Shown one piece after another: positions 1-12,728 of a DNA stretch of 64,000 bases; the stretch's first letter is position 1, and the number at the start of each line of letters is the position of its first letter. Both the position numbers and the translations under genes were made by a program. The notes under the pieces are model-generated. The model did not search any database. It was not told the DNA's origin and worked only from the letters and a program-made list of their open reading frames with translations. Location of the stretch: assembly GCA_949752745.1 (NCBI GenBank), contig OX457032.1, positions 9,923,543-9,987,542 of the forward strand, in the 5' to 3' direction. This DNA comes from Protula sp. h YS-2021 (Eukaryota > Annelida > Polychaeta > Sabellida > Serpulidae).

Positions 1-177
1 TAAACATGCGTGCTGGTCCGAAATGCGAACCGCGCATCAACGCAAGTTAAATAAACATGCGCACTGTTCCAAAATGAGAGCCGTGCATCAACGCAAATTA
101 AATAAACATGCGCACTTGTCTGAATAAGAACCGCGCATCGAGGTAAATTACATAAATATGCGCACTGGTCAGATGCA
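1..177 (-). repeat. 51-bp minisatellite fragment, reverse orientation
   Basis: About three and a half units of the 51-bp minisatellite that fills 33005-35050, here as its reverse complement (units recur as aacatgcgcac..ggtccgaaatgcgaacc). The array continues beyond the window's left edge, so its full length is unknown. Confidence 0.85.
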
Positions 178-744
178 AGCGTTGTTCGAAGGTATCTAGG
201 GCAGACTATCAAGTCTACCAGAGATACAGAAATCTGTTTCCCATTTTTCTGGGAAACAAATCTTTGTATGTATTTATCGGTCTATCTTCTGGTCCGATGC
301 TAAATTAATTATTGAGCTAGCCTTTTGTCGTCTCATCTTTTGAAGCCCAAATTTTCAGGGAAATTCCCTTGCTCATGCACGCTGGAATCAGTCTTATTGC
401 TTTTCGTAAACTGGGACTTTGTCCTTGGACAAACTTGTTAGTATTTTTAGGACACAAAAGAAGTACATGTATAAATGTTCAGATTTGTTCTACAGTTCAT
501 AAGCGTTTTTGTTTCGTTCCAAATCATGTGTCATACAAATTCTTAAATTCGAATCCCGCTCATGGATAGGAATCGCAGCATCAGTTACACCCCTAGGGAT
601 ATCGATGTGCATATTAAGTTTTCTGCCTTTCTTCTTAGGAATATTGTAAAGCGCCCACTTGGCTGCATCAGGTAGGGACTATAAGAAACACTGTATGAGC
701 ACGTCGAATTAGTAGTAATCTTGGGTTAAAATAAATATGACTGT
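178..744. other. Unassigned, no gene seen; holds a short dispersed repeat
   Basis: No convincing coding frame is seen. Positions 451-546 match 29824-29925 closely and in the same orientation (ggacacaaaag..tgtataaatgttcagatttg). This is the left end of a diverged duplication shared with the 29.8-31.1 kb region. Confidence 0.6.
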
Positions 745-843
745 AATGTATGTTCGAAACTTGATGTAAAGCGCTTTGTGCAGTTGTTTCAACTGGAATG
801 TCGCTGTATAAAAACCCACCATTATTATTATTATTATTATTAT
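745..843 (+). mobile_element. SINE/LINE-type 3' end with (ATT)n tail
   Basis: The segment holds gatgtaaagcgctttgtgcag, then gtcgctgtataaaaaccc, ending in an (ATT)n tract at 821-843. This arrangement of an aaagcgc..ctatataaa motif followed by ATT repeats is the usual 3' end of CR1/L2-mobilised SINEs in animals. It interrupts the duplication shared with 29.8-31.1 kb, so it inserted later. No tRNA-like head was recognised, and its 5' limit is uncertain. Confidence 0.5.
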
Positions 844-880
844 AACTGTAAAAACTTTAAATTTTAGACTGAATACTGAA

Positions 881-1421
881 TACGCCTGTAAAGCCTATGA
901 CATTCACTATCACTGTTGGTAATTGCCTCTGATAGTTTTACTTTTTTAAATTTTAAGTAACAACTTTAGCTCAGTAAATTTACCACGAAGCGTTTGTTTA
1001 TAGAGCGAAGCAAGCCAATTCCCACCATCGCCCTAAATGAAAATTCTTAAACGGAAACGCCAGAAAACCCCAGAAATCATTTTTATAGTTGATGAAGGAT
1101 ATTTAGCCGGCAAATATGATAAAGTAAGTCACCTTCTTATCTCTTTAGCATACCTCTTCAGATGGAATTTCAATCAACCCCACAAGCTGAGATAACGCAC
1201 AATTCAAAACCACACACAAATCAATTGTAAGTTGTTTGCTTATAGACAATCGGGTCAATTCCTACCATAGGCTTTAACGAAAAACATAACATTAACTTAA
1301 ATCAATAATATCTTAAAGACGTAGTATCTTAAGATAGTAATTCTATGCTAAATAAAAAAAATAAAAATATGTTCAATTGTCACTGTTTATCATATCCAGT
1401 GCCTGACTTTCAGTTATTTGA
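881..1421. other. 540-bp AT-rich segment absent from the paralogous copy
   Basis: Flanking sequence on both sides (844-880 and 1422-2272) is continuous in the paralogue at 30231-31110, so these bases are an insertion here or a deletion there. Two imperfect copies of a roughly 55-bp motif (gtttgtttatagagcgaag.. at about 990 and gttgtttgcttatagacaat.. at about 1232) lie inside. No coding frame seen. Confidence 0.45.
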
Positions 1422-2272
1422 GACTGAGATTGATCTTTTACGCTGGTGGTTCTAGCTTTGAGTCCAAACAATCTTGGTCTTTTTCATCGTTTCCTGCATC
1501 AATTGATTCCGAATCTTCGGATAAAGCACTTAGAGACTTTTCTAACCTTGCAGTTTTGTTATTTTTTTTTCGCTCAATGTTTCCAAGAGAAATTGTTCTT
1601 GGCTCTAACCCCCGAACTTTCTGCTTAAGAGCCATGATTTCCTAATCGGTTTCTTTCAATAGCAGTTTGCATTTTTGGTCGAATATGTTTACTTTGCGCC
1701 TCGCTTTTTCTATAGAACTGCTTGCTCATTCCTCATCATATCCCAAAGCTTTCACATCTTGCTCGATTTTAGCACACTGCTCAGTCACAAAAGTTTGAAG
1801 TTTTTCAAGTTTGTTTGGAAGACAGCGATTCTAAATTGCTAGCCATTATTCTTTTGGTTATCGGCACGGAATGAAACCAATCTTCTCAAATATTATATAT
1901 TAGTAACAAAATCTTAATCAGGTCATCTTTCTTCATATATATAACATCTAAGTAGATCGAAAACAAACTCTGAATATGTAGACAAATAAGTCTGAAAAAT
2001 AGTGTTAAATACACATGCTTATAGTAAAATCTAACAAAGGACAAAATGTTAAAAAACGCCAACGAATTTTTTTAAGAAATACTTAAAGTGGAATATGCAC
2101 GACCTGGACAAGTTTTTTATGCCTTACACTTTTATACTTTAGAAATATGCTTTAAATACATACCACCTTGCGCACTTCCATTTGGTCGGGTTTGCAAGAT
2201 TACTGTTTTTCATAGAATACTAAACCTGAAAAGGAAAAGAACACCTTTCTGATCATAATGCGATTTCAAAAG
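1422..2272. repeat. Paralogous block shared with 30263-31107
   Basis: This segment aligns by eye almost base for base to 30263-31107, with small indels, and includes the coiled-coil pseudogene and its upstream region. Homology stops abruptly at tttcaaaag (2272 and 31107). Here the 57-bp array starts shortly after, whereas the other copy runs into unrelated sequence. It is either a dispersed repeat end or one side of an old segmental duplication. Confidence 0.65.
1438..1846 (-). pseudogene. Decayed coiled-coil protein gene, copy 1
   Basis: Reading leftward from an ATG at 1846 gives a start like MASNLESLSSK, then a lysine/glutamate-rich run and the open stretch at 1635-1438 with LGNIERKKNNKTARLEKS and an acidic tail SEDSESIDAGNDEKDQ. 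A one-base difference from copy 2 (30254-30701) breaks the frame after about ten codons, and stop codons follow in the middle. Heptad-like spacing of Leu/Ile among Lys/Glu suggests a coiled coil. Function and family are not recognised. Because both copies keep matching reading-frame blocks despite frame breaks, I infer the ancestor was translated. It lies just beyond the 57-bp array and on the same strand as the Ulp1-like frame, so all three could belong to one multi-gene unit; that is not shown. Confidence 0.45.
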
Positions 2273-2659
2273 AAATATGTTTGGGTGCGATTTCTCGTGG
2301 GAACTGTTGGCTTAGCTAAACGAGACCACCATGCATTCTTTCGTTCTTCAACTTTTCTTCTCGTCTCACGTTACTTAATTTCTGAAGATACATTCTTCCG
2401 TTCTTCAACTTTGCTTCTCGCCTCACGCTGTCTTATTGCTGAAGATGCTTTCTGTCGTCCTTAAACTTTTCTTCTCGCCTCACTATGCTAAATTTGTGAA
2501 GATACATTCTTTCGTTCTTCAACTTTTCTTCTGGCCTCACTATGCTAAATTTGTGAAGATGCATTCTTTCTTTATTCGACTTTCATTGTCGCCTCACGCT
2601 GCTTGGTTTCTAAAGAGAAATTCTACGACCTATTACCTTTTTGCCTAATTTCACGCTGC

Positions 2660-5390
2660 TTTGTTTCTAAGGATGTATTTTTGCGTTCTTCAACTTTTCT
2701 AACTGAATCGCGCTGCTAACTTTACGAGGATGCCTTCTTTGGTTTTTCAGCTTTTTTTCTCGCCTCACGCTGCTTAATTTCTGAAGATGCCTTCTTTCGT
2801 TCTTCAGCTTTTTTTCTCGCCTCACTATGCTAAATTTGTGAAGATACATTCTTTCGTTCTTCAACTTTTCTTCTGGCCTCACTATGCTAAATTTGTGAAG
2901 ATGCATTCTTTCGTTATTCGACTTTTATTGTCGCCTCACGCTGCTTGGTTTCTAAAGAGACGTTCTTCCACTCATTAGCTTTTCGCCTAACTTCACGCTG
3001 CTTTGTTTCTACGGATGCATTTTTGCGTTCTTCAACTTTTCTAACTGCATCGCTTTGCTTTCTTTACGAGAATGCATTCTTTCGTACTTCGGCTTTCTCT
3101 CTCGCCTCACACTGCTTAATTTGTGAAGATGCATTCTTTCGTGTAGAAACTTTTCTTCTCGCCTGACGCTGCTTAATATTTGAAGATACATTCTTTCGTG
3201 TTTCAACTTTTCTTCTCGCCCCACGGTGCGTAATATTTGAAGATACATACATTCTTTCGTTCTTCTCGCCTCACTATGCTAAATTTGTGAAGATACATTC
3301 TTTCGTTCTTCAACTTTTCTTCTCGTCTCACGCTACTTAGTTTGTAAAGAGACATTCTTCCACTCATTAGCCTTTCGTCTAACTTCAAGCTGCTTTCTTT
3401 ACGAGCATACCCTCTTTCGATGTTCAGCTTTTCTTCTCGCCTCACGCTGCTTAATTTCTGAAGATGCATTCTTTCGTTCTTCAGCTTTTCTTCTCGCCTC
3501 ACTCTGCTTAATTTCTGAAGATGCATTCTTTCTTGTTTCAACTTTTCTTCTCGCCGCACGGTGCTTAATATTTGAAGATAAATACATTCTTTCGTTCTTC
3601 AACTTTTCTTCTGGCCTCACTATGCTAAATTTGTGAAGATGCATTCTTTCTTTATTCGACTTTCATTGTCGCCTCACGCTGCTTGATTTCTAAAGAGACA
3701 TTCTACGACCTATTACCTTTTTGCCTAATTTCACGCTGCTTTGTTTCTAAGGATGTATTTTTGCGTTCTTTAACGTTTGTAACTGCATCGCGCTGCTCAC
3801 TTTACGAGGATGCCTTCTTTCGTTTTTCAGCTTTTCTTCTCGCCTCACTCTGCTTAATTTGCGAAGATGTATTGTTACGCTGTTCAACTTTTCTTCTCTA
3901 CTCACTATGCTAAATTTGTGAAGATACATTCTTTCGTTCTTCAGCTTTCGTTCTCGCCTCACGCTGCATGGTTTCTAAAGAGGCATTCTTCCACTCCTTA
4001 GCTTTTTGGCTAACTTTACGCGGGGTTTTTTCTAGGTATGCATTTTTACGTTCTTCAACTTTTCTAACTGCATCGCGCTGCTAACTTTACGAGGATGCCT
4101 TCTTTGGTTTTTCAGCTTTTTTTCTCGCCTCACGCTGCTTAATTTCTGAAGATGCCTTCTTTCGTTCTTCAGCTTTTTTTCTCGCCTCACTATGCTAAAT
4201 TTGTGAAGATACATTCTTTCGTTCTTCAACTTTTCTTCTGGCCTCACTATGCTAAATTTGTAAAGATGCATTCTTTCTTTATTCGACTTTCATTATCGCC
4301 TCACGCTGCTTGGTTTCTAAAGAGACGTTCTTCCACTCATTAGCTTTTCGCCTAACTTCACGCTGCTTTGTTTCTACGGATGTATTTTTGCGTTCTTCAA
4401 CTTTTCTAACTGCATCGCTTTGCTTTCTTTACGAGAATGCATTCTTTCGTACTTCGGCTTTCTCTCTCGCCTCACACTGCTTAATTTGTGAAGATGCATT
4501 CTTTCGTGTAGAAACTTTTCTTCTCGCCTGACGCTGCTTAATATTTGAAGATACATTCTTTCGTGTTTCAACTTTTCTTCTCGCCCCACGGTGCGTAATA
4601 TTTGAAGATACATACATTCTTTCGTTCTTCTCGCCTCACTATGCTAAATTTGTGAAGATACATTCTTTCGTTCTTCAACTTTTCTTCTCGTCTCACGCTA
4701 CTTAGTTTGTAAAGAGACATTCTTCCACTCATTAGCCTTTCGTCTAACTTCAAGCTGCTTTCTTTACGAGCATACCCTCTTTCGATGTTCAGCTTTTCTT
4801 CTCGCCTCACGCTGCTTAATTTCTGAAGATGCATTCTTTCGTTCTTCAGCTTTTCTTCTCGCCTCACTCTGCTTAATTTCTGAAGATGCATTCTTTCTTG
4901 TTTCAACTTTTCTTCTCGCCGCACGGTGCTTAATATTTGAAGATAAATACATTCTTTCGTTCTTCAACTTTTCTTCTGGCCTCACTATGCTAAATTTGTG
5001 AAGATGCATTCTTTCTTTATTCGACTTTCATTGTCGCCTCACGCTGCTTGATTTCTAAAGAGACATTCTACGACCTATTACCTTTTTGCCTAATTTCACG
5101 CTGCTTTGTTTCTAAGGATGTATTTTTGCGTTCTTTAACGTTTGTAACTGCATCGCGCTGCTCACTTTACGAGGATGCCTTCTTTCGTTTTTCAGCTTTT
5201 CTTCTCGCCTCACTCTGCTTAATTTGCGAAGATGTATTGTTACGCTGTTCAACTTTTCTTCTCTACTCACTATGCTAAATTTGTGAAGATACATTCTTTC
5301 GTTCTTCAGCTTTCGTTCTCGCCTCACGCTGCATGGTTTCTAAAGAGGCATTCTTCCACTCCTTAGCTTTTTGGCTAACTTTACGCGGGG
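2660..5390. repeat. 1365-bp higher-order repeat of the 57-bp array
   Basis: Blocks 2667-4031 and 4032-5396 are near-identical copies offset by 1365 bp (about 24 basic units), and a third partial copy extends past 5397 to about 6000. Identical frames recur at 3009/4374/5739 and 3203/4568, so the amplification is recent. Confidence 0.9.
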
Positions 5391-5738
5391 TTTTTTCTAG
5401 GTATGCATTTTTACGTTCTTCAACTTTTCTAACTGCATCGCGCTGCTAACTTTACGAGGATGCCTTCTTTGGTTTTTCAGCTTTTTTTCTCGCCTCACGC
5501 TGCTTAATTTCTGAAGATGCCTTCTTTCGTTCTTCAGCTTTTTTTCTCGCCTCACTATGCTAAATTTGTGAAGATACATTCTTTCGTTCTTCAACTTTTC
5601 TTCTGGCCTCACTATGCTAAATTTGTAAAGATGCATTCTTTCTTTATTCGACTTTCATTATCGCCTCACGCTGCTTGGTTTCTAAAGAGACGTTCTTCCA
5701 CTCATTAGCTTTTCGCCTAACTTCACGCTGCTTTGTTT

Positions 5739-7400
5739 CTACGGATGCATTTTTGCGTTCTTCAACTTTTCTAACTGCATCGCTTTGCTTTCTTTACGAG
5801 AATGCATTCTTTCGTACTTCGGCTTTTCTTCTCGCCTCACACTGCTTAATTTGTGAAGATGCATTCTTTCGTGTAGCAACTTTTCTTCTCGCCTGACGCT
5901 GCTTAATATTTGAAGATACATTCTTTCGTGTTTCAACTTTTCTTCTCGCCCCACGGTGCTTAATATTTGAAGATACATACATTCTTTCGTTCTTCTCGCC
6001 TCACTATGCTAAATTTGTGAAGATGCATTCTTTCTTTATTCGACTTTCATTGTCGCCTCACGCTGCTGGTTTCTAAAGAGACGTTCCTCCACTCATTAGC
6101 TTTTCGCCTAACTTGACGCTGCTTTGTTTCTACGGATGCATTTTTGCGTTCTTCAACTTTTCTAACTGCATCGCTTTGCTTTCTTTACGAGCATGCATTC
6201 TTTCGTACTTCGGCTTTTCTTCTCGCCTCACGCTGCTTAATTTGTGAAGATGCATTCTTTCGTTCTTCAACTTTTCTTCTGGCCTCACTATGCTAAATTT
6301 GTGAAGATGCATTCTTTCTTTATTCGACTTTCATTGTCGCCCCACGCTGCTTGGTTTCTAAAGAGAAATTCTACGACCTATTACCTTTTTGCCTAATTTC
6401 ACGCTGCTTTGTTTCTAAGGATGTATTTTTGCGTTCTTCAACTTTTCTAACTGCAAGGGCTGCTAACTTTACGAGGATGCCTTCTTTGGTTTTTCAGCTT
6501 TTTTTCTCGCCTCACGCTGCTTAATTTCTGAAGATGCCTTCTTTCGTTCTTCAGCTTTTTTTCTCGCCTCACTTTGCTAAATTTGTGAAGATACATTCTT
6601 TCGTTCTTCAACTTTTCTTCTGGCCTCACTATGCTAAATTTGTGAAGATGCATTCTTTCCTTATTCGACTTTCATTGTCGCCTCACGCTGCTTGGTTTCT
6701 AAAGAGACGTTCTTCCACTCATTAGCTTTTCGCCTAACTTCACGCTGCTTTGTTTCTACGGATGCATTTTTGCGTTCTTCAACTTTTCTAACTGCATCGC
6801 TTTGCTTTCTTTACGAGAATGCATTCTTTCGTACTTCGGCTTTTCTTCTCGCCTCACACTGCTTAATTTGTGAAGATGCATTCTTTCGTGTAGCAACTTT
6901 TCTTCTCGCCTGACGCTGCTTAATATTTGAAGATACATTCTTTCGTGTTTCAACTTTTCTTCTCGCCCCACGGTGCTTAATATTTGAAGATACATACATT
7001 CTTTCGTTCTTCTCGCCTCACTATGCTAAATTTGTGAAGATGCATTCTTTCTTTATTCGACTTTCATTGTCGCCTCACGCTGCTGGTTTCTAAAGAGACG
7101 TTCCTCCACTCATTAGCTTTTCGCCTAACTTCACGCTGCTTTGTTTCTACGGATGCATTTTTGCGTTCTTCAACTTTTCTAACTGCATCGCTTTGCTTTC
7201 TTTACGAGCATGCATTCTTTCGTACTTCGGCTTTTCTTCTCGCCTCACGCTGCTTAATTTGTGTAGATGCATTCTTTCGTGTAGCAACTTTTCTTCTCGC
7301 CTGACGCTGCTTAATATTTGAAGATACATTCTTTCGTTCTTCAACTTTTCTTCTCGCCTCAGGCTGCTTAATTTCGGAAGATGCGTTTTTTTTTGTTCTT
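5739..7400. repeat. 1017-bp higher-order repeat of the 57-bp array
   Basis: The block at 5739-6755 recurs at 6756 onward with an offset of 1017 bp (about 18 units). The same block reappears around 10264-10850, about 3508 bp further on. Confidence 0.85.
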
Positions 7401-8933
7401 CAACTTTCTTCTCGCCTCACACTGCTTAGTTTCTGATGATACATTCTATCGTTCTTCAACTTTTCTTCTCGCCTCACAATGCTAAATTTGTGAAGATACA
7501 TTCTTTCGTTCTTCAACTTTCGTTCTCGCCTCACGCTGCATGGTTTCTAAAGAACCATTCTTCCACTGTTTAGCTTTTTGGGTAACTTACGCGGGGTTGT
7601 TTCTAGGTATGCATTTTTACGTTCTTCAACTTTTCTAACTGCATCGCGCTGCTAACTTTACGAGGATGCCTTCTTTGGTTTTTCAGCTTTTTTTCTCGCC
7701 TCACGCTGCTTAATATTTGAAGATGTATTCTTTCGTTCTTAAACTTTTCTTCTCTCCTCACTATGCTAAATTTGTGAAGATACATTCTTTCGTTCTTCAA
7801 CTTTAGCTTTTTGGCTAACTTCACGCTGGATTGTTTCTAGTTATGCATTTTTACGTTCTTCAACTTTTCTAACTGCATCGCGCTGCTTACTTTACGAGGA
7901 TGCCTTCTTTTGTGCTTCGGCTTTTCTTCTCGCCTCACTCTGCTTAATTTGTGAAGAGGCATTCTTTCGTGTAGCAACTTTTCTTTTCGCCTCACGCTGC
8001 TTAATATTTGAAGATACATTCTTTCGTTCTTCAACTTTTCTTCTCGCCTCACTCTGCTTAATTTCTGAAGATGCATTCTTTCGTGTTTCAACTTTTCTTC
8101 TCGCTGCACGGTGCTTAATATTTGAAGATACATACATTCTTTCGTTCTTCAACTTTTCTTCTGGCCTCACTATGCTAAATTTGTGGAGATGCATTCTTTC
8201 TTTATTCGACTTTCATTGTCGCCTCACGCTGCTTGGTTTCTAAAGAGACGTTCTTCCACTCATTAGCTTTTCGCCTAACTTCACGCTGCTTTGTTTCTAC
8301 GGATGCATTTTTGCGTTCTTCAACTTTTCTAACTGCATCGCTTTGCTTTCTTAACGAGCATGCATTCTTTCATGCTTCGGCTTTTCTTCTCGCCTCACGC
8401 TGCTTAATTTGTGAAGATGCATTTCTTCGTGTAGCACCTTTTCTTCTCGCCTGACGCTGCTTAATATTTGAAGATACATTCTTTCGTTCTTCAACTTTTC
8501 TTCTCGCCTCACGCTGCTTAATTACTGAAGATGCGTTTTTTTTGTTCTTCAACTTTCTTCTCGCCTCACGCTGCTTTGTTTCTGATGATACATTCTATCG
8601 TTCTTCAACTTTTCTTCTCGCCTCACAATGCTAAATTTGTGAAGATACATTCTCTCGTTCTTCAAATTTCGTTCTCGCCTCACGCTGCATGGTTTCTAAA
8701 GAGCCATTCTTCCACTCTTTAGCTTTTTGAGTAACTTTACGCGGGGTTGTTTCTAGGTATGCATTTTTACGTTCTTCAACTTTTCTAACTGCATCGCGCT
8801 GCTTACTTTACGAGGATGCCTTCTTTGGTTTTTCAGCTTTTTTTCTCGCCTCACGCTGCTTAATTTCTGAAGATGCCTTCTTTCGTTCTTAAACTTTTCT
8901 TCTCGCCTCACTCTTCTTAACTTCTGACGATGC

Positions 8934-9171
8934 TACAGCCTCGGTGGCCTAGTGGTTAGAGTGTCCGCCTCGAGACTGGAAGATCGTGGGTTCAAACCCC
9001 GGTTGGGTCATACCTTAGACTTTAAAATTGGGACTCCTCCCTGCTACCCTGTGAGGCACTCCACATGTAAGGGCTAGAAGGAGGGCTGGAATGCCCCATT
9101 TCAGTATAATGTGGCAGGGGGATCCCGATATGACCACAGCAGTTGAAAGGGATCTAAAGAACAATACAATA
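8934..9171 (+). mobile_element. tRNA-derived SINE (family 1), copy 1
   Basis: A 238-bp insertion in the 57-bp array, flanked by the 10-bp target-site duplication ctgacgatgc (8924-8933 and 9172-9181). The head is tRNA-like with an A box TGGCCTAGTGG at 8945-8955 and a B box GGTTCAAACCC at 8989-8999. The body includes ctggaatgccccatttcag and the tail ends in acaatacaatac. The cloverleaf is not intact enough to call a tRNA gene. Confidence 0.9.
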
Positions 9172-12100
9172 CTGACGATGCATTCTTTCGTGTTTCAACT
9201 TTTCTCTTCGCCGCACGGTGCTTAGAATTTGAAGATACATACATTCTATCGTTCTTCAACTTTTCTTCTCGCCTCACAATGCTAAATTTGTGAAGATACA
9301 TTCTTTCGTTCTTCAACTTTCGTTCTCGCCTCACGCTGCATGGTTTCTAAAGAACCATTCTTCCACTGTTTAGCTTTTTGGGTAACTTTACGCGGGGTTG
9401 TTTCTAGGTATGCATTTTTACGTTCTTCAACTTTTCTAACTGCATCGCGCTGCTAACTTTACGAGGATGCCTTCTTTGGTTTTTCAGCTTTTTTTCTCGC
9501 CTCACGCTGCTTAATATTTGAAGATGTATTCTTTCGTTCTTAAACTTTTCTTCTCTCCTCACTATGCTAAATTTGTGAAGATACATTCTTTCGTTCTTCA
9601 ACTTTAGCTTTTTGGCTAACTTCACGCTGGATTGTTTCTAGTTATGCATTTTTACGTTCTTCAACTTTTCTAACTGCATCGCTTTGCTTTCTTTACGAGC
9701 ATGCATTCTTTCGTACTTCGGCTTTTCTTCTCGCCTCACGCTGCTTAATTTGTGAAGATGCATTCTTTCGTTCTTCAACTTTTCTTCTGGCCTCACTATG
9801 CTAAATTTGTGAAGATGCATTCTTTCTTTATTCGACTTTCATTGTCGCCTCACGCTGCTTGGTTTCTAAAGAGAAATTCTACGACCTATTACCTTTTTGC
9901 CTAATTTCACGCTGCTTTGTTTCTAAGGATGTATTTTTGCGTTCTTTAACGTTTGTAACTGCAAGGGCTGCTAACTTTACGAGGGTGCCTTCTTTGGTTT
10001 TTCAGCTTTTTTTCTCGCCTCACGCTGCTTAATTTCTGAAGATGCCTTCTTTCGTTCTTCAGCTTTTTTTCTCGCCTCACTTTGCTAAATTTGTGAAGAT
10101 ACATTCTTTCGTTCTTCAACTTTTCTTCTGGCCTCACTATGCTAAATTTGTGAAGATGCATTCTTTCCTTATTCGACTTTCATTGTCGCCTCACGCTGCT
10201 TGGTTTCTAAAGAGACGTTCTTCCACTCATTAGCTTTTCGCCTAACTTCACGCTGCTTTGTTTCTACGGATGCATTTTTGCGTTCTTCAACTTTTCTAAC
10301 TGCATCGCTTTGCTTTCTTTACGAGAATGCATTCTTTCGTACTTCGGCTTTTCTTCTCGCCTCACACTGCTTAATTTGTGAAGATGCATTCTTTCGTGTA
10401 GCAACTTTTCTTCTCGCCTGACGCTGCTTAATATTTGAAGATACATTCTTTCGTGTTTCAACTTTTCTTCTCGCCCCACGGTGCTTAATATTTGAAGATA
10501 CATACATTCTTTCGTTCTTCTCGCCTCACTATGCTAAATTTGTGAAGATGCATTCTTTCTTTATTCGACTTTCATTGTCGCCTCACGCTGCTGGTTTCTA
10601 AAGAGACGTTCCTCCACTCATTAGCTTTTCGCCTAACTTCACGCTGCTTTGTTTCTACGGATGCATTTTTGCGTTCTTCAACTTTTCTAACTGCATCGCT
10701 TTGCTTTCTTTACGAGCATGCATTCTTTCGTACTTCGGCTTTTCTTCTCGCCTCACGCTGCTTAATTTTTGAAGATGCATTCTTTCGTGTAGCAACTTTT
10801 CTTCTCGCCTGACGCTGCTTAATATTTGAAGATACATTCTTTCGTTCTTCAACTTTTCTTCTCGCCTCAGGCTGCTTAATTTCGGAAGATGCGTTTTTTT
10901 TGTTCTTCAACTTTCTTCTCGCCTCACACTGCTTAGTTTCTGATGATACATTCTATCGTTCTTCAACTTTTCTTCTCGCCTCACAATGCTAAATTTGTGA
11001 AGATACATTCTTTCGTTCTTCAACTTTCGTTCTCGCCTCACGCTGCATGGTTTCTAAAAAGCCATTCTTCCACTGTTTAGCTTTTTGGGTAACTTTACGC
11101 GGGGTTGTTTCTAGGTATGCATTTTTACGTTCTTCAACTTTTCTAACTGCATCGCGCTGCTAACTTTACGAGGATGCCTTCTTTGGTTTTTCAGCTTTTT
11201 TTCTCGCCTCACGCTGCTTAATATTTGAAGATGTATTCTTTCGTTCTTAAACTTTTCTTCTCTCCTCACTATGCTAAATTTGTGAAGATACATTCTTTCG
11301 TTCTTCAACTTTCGTCCTCGCTTCACGCTGCATGGTTTCTGAAGAGGCATTCTTCCACTCTTTAGCTTTTTGGCTAACTTCACGCTGGATTGATTCTAGT
11401 TATGCATTTTTACGTTCTTCAACTTTTCTAACTGCATCGCGCTGCTTACTTTACGAGGATGCCTTCTTTTGTGCTTCGGCTTTTCTTCTCGCCTCACTCT
11501 GCTTAATTTGTGAAGAGGCATTCTTTCGTGTAGCAACTTTTTCTTTTCGCCTCACGCTGCTTAATATTTGAAGATACATTCTTTCGTTCTTCAACTTTTC
11601 TTCTCGCCTCACTCTGCTTAATTTCTGAAGATGCATTCTTTCGTGTTTCAACTTTTCTTCTCGCTGCACGGTGCTTAATATTTGAAGATACATACATTCT
11701 TTCGTTCTTCAACTTTTCTTCTGGCCTCACTATGCTAAATTTGTGAAGATGCATTCTTTCTTTATTCGACTTTCATTGTCGCCTCACGCTGCTTGGTTTC
11801 TAAAGAGACGTTCTTCCACTCATTAGCTTTTCGCCTAACTTCACGCTGCTTTGTTTCTACGGATGCATTTTTGCGTTCTTCAACTTTTCTAACTGCATCG
11901 CTTTGCTTTCTTAACGAGCATGCATTCTTTCATGCTTCGGCTTTTCTTCTCGCCTCACGCTGCTTAATTTGTGAAGATGCATTTCTTCGTGTAGCACCTT
12001 TTCTTCTCGCCTGACGCTGCTTAATATTTGAAGATGCATTCTTTCGTTCTTCAACTTTTCTTCTCGCCTCACGCTGCTTAATTACTGAAGATGCGTTTTT

Positions 12101-12490
12101 TTTGTTCAACTTTCTTCTCGCCTCACGCTGCTTTGTTTCTGATGATACATTCTATCGTTCTTCAACTTTTCTTCTCGCCTCACAATGCTAAATTTGTGAA
12201 GATACATTCTCTCGTTCTTCAAATTTCGTTCTCGCCTCACGCTGCATGGTTTCTAAAGAGCCATTCTTCCACTCTTTAGCTTTTTGAGTAACTTTACGCG
12301 GGGTTGTTTCTAGGTATGCATTTTTACGTTCTTCAACTTTTCTAACTGCATCGCGCTGCTTACTTTACGAGGATGCCTTCTTTGGTTTTTCAGCTTTTTT
12401 TCTCGCCTCACGCTGCTTAATTTCTGAAGATGCCTTCTTTCGTTCTTAAACTTTTCTTCTCGCCTCACTCTTCTTAACTTCTGACGATGC

Positions 12491-12728
12491 TACAGCCTCG
12501 GTGGCCTAGTGGTTAGAGTGTCCGCCTCGAGACTGGAAGATCGTGGGTTCAAACCCCGGTTGGGTCATACCTAAGACTTTAAAATTGGGACTCCTCCCTG
12601 CTACCCTGTGAGGCACTCCACATGTAAGGGCTAGAAGGAGGGCTGGAATGCCCCATTTCAGTATAATGTGGCAGGGGGATCCCGATATGACCACAGCAGT
12701 TGAAAGGGATCTAAAGAACAATACAATA
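12491..12728 (+). mobile_element. tRNA-derived SINE (family 1), copy 2
   Basis: Almost identical to the SINE at 8934-9171 and flanked by the same ctgacgatgc (12481-12490 and 12729-12738). The identical site and flanks show it was copied with the surrounding 3.5-kb unit and did not insert independently. Confidence 0.9.

Noticed and set aside
8934..9010. tRNA gene
   Set aside because: A and B boxes are present, but the sequence is the head of a 238-bp SINE with target-site duplication, and the cloverleaf is imperfect. The same applies to 12491, 24775 and 60801.
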